Shown here: positions 33,957 to 45,300 of the stretch, in pieces
How positions within the stretch are numbered: position 1 is the first letter of the stretch
Layout of the letters: every line of letters starts with the position of its first letter
Assembly (NCBI GenBank): GCA_950022655.1
Contig: OX465588.1
Coordinates: 21,500,527 to 21,564,526 of the forward strand
Length of the DNA stretch: 64,000 nucleotides
DNA from: Alentia gelatinosa
Taxonomy: Eukaryota > Annelida > Polychaeta > Phyllodocida > Polynoidae
Reading direction: 5' to 3'
Position numbers and translations under genes: made by a program
Notes under the pieces: model-generated
Seen by the model: only the letters and a program-made list of their open reading frames with translations
Told to the model about the DNA's origin: nothing
The model's database searches: none

Positions 33957-36900
33957 ATGTCAACAAGGGACAAGATGTTTGAGAGGTTATCAGATCAGCA
34001 TTCCTCTGACTTGGTTTTATTTGCCGAGTTAAAACCTCGTCTTTCAGTTGTTCATACTGTTCTCCATATACCAAAAGTCAGGTTAGTGAGGGGTTTTGGT
34101 ATGATTTATATAAAAATTAGCATTAAGACGGGAACTGTCATGGACTCTCCACCGTGGGCGATAATATGGAATTAGTTTAGAGAAGTAACTTTGTTCCTTA
34201 TGTTGCAATTCGTTATCCCCGAGTCATCTTGGTGTGATCATTGCTTTATTTTATAGCTAGGTATGCCTTGTATTGAGTCGTCCACATAGAAATTATCAGC
34301 GTTACGAAATATACCTAAGTAAGACTCAGAGAAGCCACAACAAAGATTCTCGATTCTGAAACTAGCTCTATCATTATCAATGTATCAACTATCATACTCA
34401 TAGAGTCTATTATAGACTCTATGATTATCTATGGCGGGCGGTCTTATATTAACTTAGTTAAGGTGAAATACTGGACGCTACGCTCGGTAGCCAGCACGCT
34501 TTGGGCGCTACGCTTAGTAAATTGGACCGTACGCTTGGTTTAATTAAGGGAGGTGACATTCTCGCACTCAAATTTGTCTGGAATTTTCCAAACAGGATTA
34601 AAAAAGTGCAGTGCCAAAATATAATACACGCCATTTTATAGCTTTATTCCGGTAACAAATCCAAACATATACTATGATGTAGTAGATGGCTATTGTAAAT
34701 AACTAAAATTCTTAGAATTCTTTCTTGCTCCTTGTATTTCTTGACATTGTTTTATTATCAACTGGTCCAACTGATTGTTAATCATCTATTCTCTTTTCTT
34801 CAACAGATACGAAAAGGGAACAACAATTAAGGTGTTAAAGTCACATATTGAAGTAATACAGAAAGCGGATGACAGCGCCAAGGATTGTGATAATGTAAGG
34901 ACAATAGTTCTTCAAAATTTGTCGCTCATCCCCGCCTCCTGCCATGGGCTCAAGTGGGTGCCAGGTGACGGAATGCACTTCAGAATGCAGGTACTACGCT
35001 AAGTATTGTTTGCTCTTCTTACGATATTAATATTCGTAGAGTAGATGAGACAGGGAGTGATACCTAATGAATGTAGTGAGAATAGACCCAACATTTCTGA
35101 GATATCAAAAGATGCGCACATACCATTTGGTAGAAGAGGAAAGGTGTTATGAATGGCAGCTGTTCAAAGAACGAAGATATGTGCATTAGCTTCAAGGAAT
35201 ATTGTATATTGATAATTACGATTGTTATTTTCATTGTGGAATACTATTCAAAACTTAAAGGATTACTCTTTCGTAAACGTTAGTAAATAAATATTTGTAT
35301 AAAGTGTGGCAGGGAAGCAGTTTGAGGGACACTATCATATTGACCCATGTTTTATATGGTTCTAGAATGGTTTGGAGGAGTTCATGACTATAGATTAGTT
35401 GATATTTGCATATTAAGACTGGTTCAGTTGTGAAGAAGGAATCTGAGATTCTAAGCAATTTCCTAATTTTCCTTATTTGTTTTGTTACGTTGTTTAATTA
35501 AGTTGTGTGTCAAACGGGGCTTTAGTTTGTGCAATAACACAACCACATGTGACTCCCTGTCGGTGTCAACCTCACTGCATTGGCTTTTGCCACGGTCTAG
35601 ATGCGTTCCCCACTCTGATTGGAAGAGCCCATCCTTGTGTGGCTAAGAGCTTATCTGCGATTGGCCTGCTGTGTATATACTATTGTGTCCATGGATACAG
35701 TCACGCTATACTCTCCACTGCCAGATCCGCTGGGGTGGACAGCAATTACCAATCTGTTCACCCTCTTGGTTCACCCTCTTGGTTGCCTCCTCATGATGCA
35801 GAGCGGGTATGCTTGCACGCAAGCATAACTAAAGTGATCTGGGTGGGGAATTAGCTCAGTGGTAAAGAGCACTGGACTTGTAATCTCAAGGTTGTTGGAC
35901 TTTGTTGATTTGAGTTCCACTGCAGCCACTTTTCTCCTTCACCCCCAGCAGTGGTAGATTTACTGCTATATCAAAGGCTAGCTAGTTCTACCATCATCCA
36001 CCAGGAAATTATAAGATAGCGCCACTGTAGTCTGGGGATAACCACTATTATCTGCTGTTATAATCTATGGGTAGTCGTAAGACCAGGCTAAAATCTCAGT
36101 ATGACAAGCCCCAAACATATTTTTGATAAAATCCATTGATAATTGGACCCGCCAACCGGTGTTTTGTTTGACGTCTGGGGCAAGATGGCCGCTTCCATAA
36201 CACAATAGCTATGTGCCATACACTGTAACTTGCATGATGCGTCTCAATGACATTCAAAGACGATTTAGTTTACGCCTTAGTATATTTCCTGGATAATAGT
36301 CTATTTAAACGGGGAAGGGGAGAAAAACATAATTTGGAATTGATGAAGCAATTTCTATCCATTGTTGCATAGCATGTACACATATCCTAGCGATTATTTA
36401 GAATTCGTTCACGCTTTCAGATATGCCGGCAAGAAGAAGGGGAAGAGAATATGGCTTTGCCTAACAAGAACAAGCCGGTACCAGCTGAGGAGCGGCTTGC
36501 ACCCTTTAGGTCCGTGCCGCATATTTCCTGCAAGATGTGTGGGCAAGCGATTCTACATAGGAGGTAAGCTACCAATTTATATAATCATTTTGTTTCTAGA
36601 ATTTTGTTATCATTAGATAAGTAAATATCTGGTTACAGCCTTCTTATAACGACCGAAATATTCTCTGCCATATGAATATGGGATTTTTAATTAAAAAAGA
36701 TATTTTCAAAAAACATCTATCGAGGACGTAGTTATGCCTGTGATCTGCACTGTAAGAAAAGGAAAACAAAAAAAGCCATCTTCACTGTAAAAAAGGCATC
36801 TGCAATGTAAAAAAAAAAAAAAAAAGACATATCTATACAAAGAGCTTCCCCACATTCATCAACTTCATCGTTGTCTTTTGACAGTTTCTCTAGAGTGAGG

Positions 36901-39900
36901 TCACTGCCGTCAGAGGACTGGCAGGAGCTAGCTGATCAAATGTTCTGCCATCCTCATCGGGATGACGTCCCTGACTGTCAGCCACTTGCACCAAGCCGCG
37001 GGGACTGTTTCGTTAGTGACCGCCATCTGGTAGTACATGGGGATGACTTGATGTGGAAGGGCATCCTGAAAGGCGCCAAGCAGACGTTGCATTGCCAACG
37101 CTGTAAGATCATCATCGGCAAGCAGATAGGTATGAGTAGGCACCCTTTATGCGTTGCCATTAGGTGATATTCCTAGGCGCTTCATTACAGTGTTCTGACA
37201 CAGATGGATATTGTATTCCACTACAGTGTAATAAAATATTTATGGATACCAGTTTTTAATGTTTCCCTTGGAATTAATGTTATTTTTCCTTGCGTAATAT
37301 TGACGTAACAACTGCTGAATTACCTAATTCAGCCACAGCCTGGCTATGATCCCCCACTTAACTTCCCCACTGTTCCATGTAAAAAAACTTGAGCTTTCCC
37401 TTGATTCGCCACTGTAATGTGCAAGTAATGCGTAAATCTTGTATTGCAATGACAAATTTTTCAATGGTTTTTTTTCTTATCCTAGCATTCCTGAATAAAA
37501 TCATATTATTCTAAATATTTACAATAAAGGGTTACTTTTATTAGTGCCAAACATTGAATTGCGATTCAGGAGAATATTATTAAATATGTCCCAAGATTTG
37601 ATATAATTATATCTAAAGAGTAATCAAGAGATAAACAATTTTTTTTTACATTTAGTAAATATATTGCAATTGTGAAAATGTGGTCAGTGGGGCATAATTA
37701 TGTTCCAAGTTTGATAAATTTGTATGTCAAATGAACTTACGCAGAACCACTTGTTCCAGAATTGGTGAATGCAACATTTGTGCAGCTGAGTATCCATTAC
37801 TTGAATGTAAGAACCGATAGCCTACTAGACACCCCAGTAGACAAACTATCCAGGTACTTATACCATTCTTCTTTTACTTCCCTGGCATTCTGGAATAGCC
37901 ATACTACGTGTAATATGGTAGAAAAATACACAAGTCCCTCATTAATACAAGTATTTGTATTGTCACCGCAGTAAAATATTTTGGTTTGTCTCAGGAATTG
38001 AGCTACAGTTCAATATTCATTTGGTAAAATATAATGATTTATGACATGAGGTGTGCAGGAGGACTAGGCCTTACTATGACCATACCCCATTTTTAGTACC
38101 GAAGTATGTGCCTAAGAACTCGTATAATGTATGGGAAACGTAAACAACTTAATATTGCACACATCGGTACAAGCGGGAAACCATGACTCGGAGGTTATCT
38201 TATCATAATATCACTCCATTTCACACTGAAATGCGGCTATGGTTTATACCTCCCTGGTATTATAGTTGTGAACGATTTGTTGGCCGTGGCGAATAGTAAA
38301 TAACGACCTATCACAAGAGGATGATCTTTATCTGGTATCTGTAGGTAAATTGTTGATGGAAGGTGATACTTGCTAATTGTAGGACTCAGAAGATGGAGTC
38401 GTGGTTCGCTGATTTCCTGCTGACGGAGACGACCACTCATAACAGTTGTCGTCTGCTCGTTGAGGCGGAGACAGACGCCGCCAAAACGTCGCCCTACATT
38501 CTGGTATGGAACACTTTCATTTAGACAATTCACTCTGTTCTTCTCTTAATAAAATCGCTCATATGTTTATTTTTACTTTTATACTAGAATAAATCACCGA
38601 GCTTATTGATATATTCTTAAACACTCCGAACGAGATGGCGAATGGGGACTCAGGCCAAGCACAACTTTGTTTCTGATTTTATCTTAGCCTGGAAATATTC
38701 ATCTGTTTATCACCCGTTGAGTAGGAGTTACCGTTCTCGCAAGTCTGTTGCGTTCGGGTTCCTGATGTTAAGTCTATGGACCTTTATACCAGGCTAAGAT
38801 AAAAAGTATTTCCGAAATTGAAACAGACACTGTTTGATATAAAGCGGAGGGAGGGCGGGGAGAACACTGTTTTAAGCAGATTTGAAAACATAGCACCTGT
38901 CAACGTATATGAATACAGACATTGTCTCTCGGTGTGGAAAAGTAAAGTGCGTTCTGTTCAGAATTCAGATTTTGATCTTCTTTGTGAGGGAGGGGAGGGG
39001 GCTTACTAAGATGTGTCATAACCACATCTTATGAATTTGGAAGTCAAATTTTGAACAGGGAATCATTGTATAACTCCATAATGGGGTATGCCTCTAACTA
39101 CATACAAATCAATGAAAATAAAACAAACATACCTGTAATTTTCATAATTTTGTGGGAAAGCTTGCAAATATGATGTATTCGGTGCTTCTTGTTCTCCTTA
39201 TGGACATAATTCTGACAATTCGTTTTAATATTTCTACACAGCTGTGGGTGCTGGAGTCTAATGTGGTACTGTATACGGGCGCGGCACCAACACAGGAGGA
39301 ACCTCCAGGGCAGGGTGAGGTGAGGCACAGCACAGCACAACAGCACGCAGTACAGAACAGTACGGAACAGGAGGACAGAGTGGACGATCCCTCAGTTCAG
39401 CGGGATGTGACAGAGGGTGGCACCATACACAACGGCGTAGAAAATCAAAATGCAGCGCTTCGGCTACAGCCTCAGCCCATCCTCAAGGTGCTCTACAGGG
39501 ACTGTGTCCGGGAGAAGAATAAAGGGTGAGTACACTATTTTCCAAGGAAATTCTTGTTTTCATTTTCAGTCTAAAATTATTTTTTACTTGTGTAAACAAA
39601 GAAATAAAAAAATGTGTTTCATCCGCATAAATAAACAGTGGTTCAAACCTCCCCACCCACACACGCCCGTCTCATCCCATGGCTAATTACGATGTGTTTT
39701 TCATGTTTTCTCAGTCTCTCTAAGGAAGTAAATTCCATCATCTGGAAAATATTTCCTATCTTTTTTTCATTACCCCAACCGACATCCCTGGCTTTAGAAC
39801 GCTATTAAACTGGCTAGAAAGTCTTGACTGTTATTTCTACAAACGACACTAACGTTTTAACTATCTGTGAATAGACCTGCACCAGGATCAGCACTCAGAG

Positions 39901-41407
39901 CTTCTGTGGTAAACACCACTTCGTATATAGTGGAAAACCGAAATAGTGCGTTGTCACCTATTCCGGATGCCCACCGGCAACCACCGACACATGGGCAATT
40001 CACCTCGTGCACACAATCATGGTAATGCAGTCGCTCGTTAAAAAAGGTAACACTGGTTCTATGTAGGTCGTATGAGGTGGCCGGTCAACAGCTAATCTAG
40101 AACACTCTTGAGCCTAGGGGTGTAATCTAGAAGGAAAGCCAGAAACGTGGCATGGTCGATAGACCCATAGACCAATATGTATTGTCCTGTTCAGTAAACG
40201 AACGAGATATTCATTATAACAAAAATTGGTATTTATATTTATGGTATAACACACAGGTGTATCGCAAATTCTTCGCTGCAAATATATTTGAATTTGAAAA
40301 ATGTTTAGTACATGTAAATGGTGTTTGAAATAATTTTAGCTTGAAAGTGGGGACTGACATTTTTGTCTTTACTCAGCAGATTCGTAACTCTGTATATTAA
40401 GATATAGCTTTTCACGGTACATCAACTTTACGCTGAGATTATGGGATTTATTGTGATGTATGAAGAAAATGAAATCCACGTGAAAAATATTCCCTATTAT
40501 TGACATGACCTCAACTGGCATCCCTGAAACAAATCAAACGAAATAACTCCTAATCTATCCCCAGTGAAGAGGAAGGTGTGTTTGGTGAAGAGGTGGTGGG
40601 CACGGTGCCACTTTCAGAATAATTGTCTTTTTAACTTAAACTTGCATGAGGTATATGTAGCTATTATAAAATATCAATGGTATTATGGAAACACAAGTTT
40701 ATACATGAACACGTTCTATTATATGTTCTTCAGAATACATTTTCTCTTGCATTTTATATGAAGACGGTCGTAATAAGAGTCTCAAACAGACCATGATGGT
40801 CAGTGTATGAATGATTCGTCAACAGTCCCATTTTCTGCAAATTACAGGTTTGGTAAGCAGTGGCGGGAAGACTTCACAGTACACTCCGTGACTTTGCCAC
40901 ACGACCTCTGCAAGCAGATGCTGCTCATGTTGGTAGAGAGCTCGAAACTGCTGCCACGCTCTCTCCAGTCCGCTAATGGCTTCTATGTAAGTCAGCTATT
41001 GTTTATATTACGCACATATGGTCAACATAGTTAAAATCCCGAATTTAGAAGAAAAGGCAATATTTCTATTCAGAAAGAACTGTTATAGTCATAGTAAAAA
41101 TTGGTATTGTTAATTTTCATATCATTTCTTCGGTACAGTAAGTTTACTCGCGAGAGTGCAGATTATTTAATAGTGAACGTACTCTGATATTGATCTTATC
41201 GACATGTTCTTCATATGATGTTATCAATGATGGTACACTGCTTTAAAACGCTTGAGAACCAGACATTAACTTGTTGGAAATAGTATCAGCTTAATAATCA
41301 TAATTTCCATGTGCGCCACGTATATACTGCATTACACGGTTTGTCGCTTATCCCTTACTCCCTATTTATTTCAGGTTGGTTTTCTGCGGAAGAAGGAGAA
41401 GCTTTGA
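33957..41407 (+). CDS. UBE3D: UBE3D-like E3 ubiquitin ligase (HECT_2 family), complete
   Basis: Nine exons: 33957-34081, 34807-34990, 36421-36563, 36885-37129, 37760-37853, 38383-38503, 39242-39525, 40848-40986 and 41375-41407 (TGA). All introns are GT-AG and every junction keeps frame, giving 455 residues (the vertebrate protein is about 390). The family binds E2 enzymes such as UbcH10 and ubiquitinates cyclin B. The order of conserved blocks matches: a Cys pair CKMC (140, 143), LPSEDWQELADQMFCHPH (about 158-175), RGDCF, a second pair CQRC (221, 224), SPYIL/LWVLESNVVLYTG (about 300-317), KVLYRDC (about 385), and a C-terminal block ending GFLRKKEKL. Residues about 321-375 form a Gln/Glu-rich insertion that explains the extra length. 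The ATG is the first in frame after a stop at 33903. Assignment rests on motif order, not on a search. Confidence 0.9.
34400..34545. repeat. Perfect hairpin followed by CGCTACGCT-type repeats
   Basis: TCATAGAGTCTA-TTA-TAGACTCTATGA (about 34399-34425) is a perfect 12-bp stem. It is followed by four loose copies of a (G/C)(T)ACGCT(T/C)(G/A)GT motif at 34469-34540. Both lie in intron 1 of the UBE3D-like gene and are probably remnants of a small DNA element. Confidence 0.6.
35844..36010 (+). mobile_element. tRNA-derived SINE in intron 2 of the UBE3D-like gene
   Basis: The head is tRNA-like: box A TAGCTCAGTGG (35852-35862) fits TRGCNNAGYGG, and a degenerate box B ATTTGAGTTCC lies at 35908-35918. 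The body block AGCAGTGGTAGATTTACTGC and ATATCAAAGGC recurs in the antisense copy at 48.28 kb. The box B mismatches and lack of a cloverleaf 3' half argue against a functional tRNA. Confidence 0.8.
38641..38820 (+). mobile_element. Short MITE in intron 6 of the UBE3D-like gene
   Basis: The termini TTTATCTTAGCCTGG (38678-38692) and CCAGGCTAAGATAAAA (38789-38804) are inverted repeats around a core of about 100 bp. The core and the outer flanks match the minus strand of 1-170. Non-autonomous; superfamily not assigned. Confidence 0.7.
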
Positions 41408-41658
41408 TGCACAATGTAACTAGAAGACTTTATGAAAATTAATTAGGCAATTATTTATAAGTTATGCTAACATGAAGAGGATAGTTTCATGTTGTGTTGG
41501 CCCAAACGTTATGGTCATAATTGATCGAATTGCAAATAATATTGTCCCAATGCTTTATATTTTTGTATTCTTTTCTATATATGAAATATATGTACATCTG
41601 GACATTCTTATTTTCTATTTATTTGGTTTTTTTATATTATTTATTAGACATTGGCCCT

Positions 41659-41664
41659 AATAAA
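41659..41664 (+). terminator. Poly(A) signal, UBE3D-like gene
   Basis: AATAAA lies 252 bp after the stop codon. A second AATAAA follows at 41735-41740. Either could set the mRNA 3' end. Confidence 0.55.
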
Positions 41665-41734
41665 GAATATCCCATTTCGGGTTTAACCATTACATCGTGT
41701 GCTTAATCAAAATGTTTCATAATGGTTGCTGATC

Positions 41735-41773
41735 AATAAAAGACGATCAAAATGAATATTTCAGTATTTTATT
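41735..41773. terminator. Opposing poly(A) signals of two convergent genes
   Basis: Plus-strand AATAAA (41735-41740) and minus-strand AATAAA (TTTATT at 41768-41773) face each other with 27 bp between them. The first suits the UBE3D-like gene. The second is about 590 bp beyond the stop of the dehydrogenase gene. If both are used, the transcripts overlap at their 3' ends. Confidence 0.45.
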
Positions 41774-42362
41774 GAAAATAGTATGGTTTTCTCTAGTACA
41801 AAATGGGGTTAGTCATATGTACTAATTCGCCATTGTTATACTAATTAGTAATGTACATGTATATCAAAATGCATCCATCAATTGGTTCGCATGTGTGTTT
41901 CAGTTGAGATATATTTTATAATTAGTACGTTAATAGTGCGAATACCTGCTATCAAATATGTCCACACGAAGAACGCATTTAAGAGTTGACTCGTAGATAT
42001 ATGTAGGATATTGCAGTCCACTATTTTGTGACTAGAATCCTGTACATCAATTATGACATTCCAATATCTTCAGTACCACAGTGCTCCTTTCTTAAATATC
42101 CTGGGAGAAGTTGGTGTTTCATTTACCGTGGAAGGAAACCGTTATCCTAGGGTACGCCAGTGCCCTAGGCTCGTAAGATCATCCATCAATACCTGGTAAA
42201 TGCAACTGCCGCTATTAACCTTTCATAGATACAGGTACTTTTTTTCTTCAAATTAATTACAGATGACCTGTTAAGCTAAACCCCCTGGAGCCACGTACTG
42301 AAGCGATACCACGGGGTAAGATCATCTGGCAGTCGGAATATAAGGAGGACCTAGGGCTCCCA

Positions 42363-45300
42363 TCACTGGTCAGGGTTGGGTAGGAATTCGGCAAAGTCAT
42401 GTCCTAAAGCTGTCGTCACACGCAATGCTTTGCTAGATAGAGAATCGTCCTCGATCAACTTGATGAGTCCCTCTGCCACAAAAGCTGGCCTGTAAGCAAA
42501 ATATAGTGCTCAGATAAACCCATAACATAAGATGATAGATGTATCGCAGCAAGGATGTACCCATGTAAAAGAGGGGTGGTGTTTCTACACTTAAAAATGT
42601 TGATATTTTTGTTAAATTTAAAACACTATGTACTATGGATAAATAAGATAGTATCAGTTGATACGACCACATTGGTTAACTGTTCTAGCCAATCGGTGGC
42701 ACTTAGTGTGAGAAAGTATTATAATGCATACGAGCAATTCTATATTATCTTTTAAAAAATCTAAAGTTTACAAAACAACTCCTTTCTTGTGGCATTATAG
42801 ATAAACATGACGCCAGCATTTGTATCCAGGCAATCGATCTGGATTGCCAGTAAATTATTCGATTTTGTTATTCGATGATGACGCCTGTTGGATTCTGATA
42901 GTCGCTCAAGTGGTAATTACCTATTGATACATTCTGTTCACTAAAACTTTCTCAAGTCTTGCCTTCAAAATACTAATTTTTATCACTGTTCCTACTTTTC
43001 TCAGGCTCTAATTATTATCTAGGAACAACTAGTAGCTAGAATCACTTTAGTTGCCAGCCAGTTGCAAATGATATCTACCCTAATTATTGCTCGGACGTTG
43101 CCGGACAGATTTTAAAAACCGGTGAATAGAAATTAGTCTGACCTCTATGTTGCCCTCAAACTATCTCACAGTGACCTCTGGGGGTGAATCTGTTTAGACC
43201 CGATATTATGTGTGAAATGGTACCTGTTTCAGATACTCTAAACATGGTACGGGTATAATATGATGTCCCCTGAATCCGTGATAATATGAAATAAACAGTA
43301 TTTATTTTCGTTGATGTAGGAGTGTTTTTCATATCGCTAAGCCTCGTCTACCTACACAAATTCTGCAGACCTAGCTTGAATATATTGATGAATATCAAAG
43401 GACACTCGGAAGTCTATATAATACAAAAATGGCTTTTCGAAAGCGTCAGCCTACGAAAAGTAATAGGGGGAGTGTGCACAATAGTGCAATATATAGATCA
43501 ATATTAATAGTATACGTACGTGAGTGTTGGACCTGAATCGTTGAAGTCTTTTTTGGAGTCGGCATGATACACACGCTCTGGGGTTACAAAATCAAGGAAC
43601 TCCGTGTTGACTGACGTCGGACAGATGCAGTTTACGCGGACCCCAGTCACAGCAACGTTCTGAGGCAGCTGTAACAGAATGAGTGCAACACCATATAATG
43701 TTTTTACAATAAGCTCCGTCTCCGTGAGATCCGTAGATCAACCATATTTGTCCAGTAATGAACCGGTTAACAATCTCATATTTACAAACATGGGAATGTA
43801 ACCAATGGGTGACATAAACAAAATTAGACAGTACAATCAATAAGTTAAAAAAAAAAAAAATGTACATAAGTTTGACTCAGGGTTACTAAAACGTGTACCG
43901 GACAAAAGTGGTTATTTACACCGAGTTGGAAAGAGACACTTGTGCTTGCCAGTACGTTCCAAAAATCACTGTATACCAGAAATATAATTGAAGCTTTGAA
44001 AGGATCCCCTGCTGCCAGGTACAAGGAAAATAGTGCCAGACGAGTAGGAAAATAAATTATCCAATGTACTTGCCTAAGTATGAAAACATTTGGCATGAAA
44101 ATACGATTGTATGATACAAGTTTGCCCTTGCTAATGGGGTTTGATGGTAGACCAAACTGTATTACTTGTACAAGTGAATCATGATCCAATTTAAAGAAAA
44201 ATAGCTTCAGAGAAGAGTCCTTGGAGAGCCTATATATATGAACGATGAACGATTTTACCTTGGAACTGCGAGCGACGATTTTTACCCGTCGCTCGAAAAA
44301 GTACTAAAAGGGAATGGTGTTCATACAAGCATAGGCAGTATTAGAGTATTTAGGGGTACAGGGGCCTACAACGTACTCCAAATCTACCGCACTAAAATAA
44401 CTAGACTACTATACTACTAGACTACTATACAATACTAATTTATTTAAGATTTGTCCAATCACGTTTCTTTGGTCTACTCGCTCCTAATAACTGACTAGTT
44501 GCTGCATATTGATCCCATGTAAACCTACGCACTCGAATATTGCCGAGGCTTGTAAGAACAACAATTCCCCTTACTTAGTATTTGTAAGTACCTCAGGTAA
44601 TTATATATACATGTATATGATATCAAATGTTCTTGGTAAATGAACTTAGCTCCTTCTGTCAGTGACATGACGGCATAATTTGTATTTCATGTAAAATTTC
44701 ATTGGGTGGATTCCTCGGAAAACTTCTAAAATTAAGATAATAAATTCCGAATGATTCTGAATCATCTGTATTGACTAACTGTCAATTTCTAAGAAGGCAA
44801 GAGAAGCCCAGATCTTGGTTGTTCGTCCTTTTTATAGTTACCCTCAGAGTGGATATATAATTGCGCAACTTACCCCCCAGCTGAGGCTAAAGCCCACTGT
44901 GGCGTATTTGGTGGCAGAGTAAACAGGTCCCCAGTAGTCTGGCCGCAGCCCAGAGATGGAGGCAGTGTTGACAATGATTCCACCGTGGCCTCCTTTGGCC
45001 ACCGACATGTAGCGCAGTGCTTCAGTACAGCACTTGATCATGCCGCTCTAAGTCAAAGTCAAAGTATAAGTAGAAATCAGCTTACATGCACAGAACCACA
45101 ATATTGCAAACCTAAAAGTCTATGCATTATGTTTAGGAACATGTACATGTAATCCATATCAGGGTTCCCACAGACTTTGAACACATTTCCATATCTGACT
45201 CCTGATTTTCCAGGTTTCCTTTCTTTTTTGTTAAACACAGGTAACAATTGTAACCTGGAAACATCATAGCACATAGCAACTTGGTTCAAAAGTGACAGAA

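Noticed and set aside
35844..35930. A tRNA gene (box A present, threonine-type anticodon loop).
   Set aside because: The T-arm is degenerate, the acceptor stem does not close, and the downstream body is shared with another repeat copy at 48.28 kb. It is a SINE.
38237..38533. A 98-codon minus-strand frame.
   Set aside because: It is the antisense of UBE3D-like exon 6 and its intron edges; the plus-strand exon fits the gene in phase and motif.
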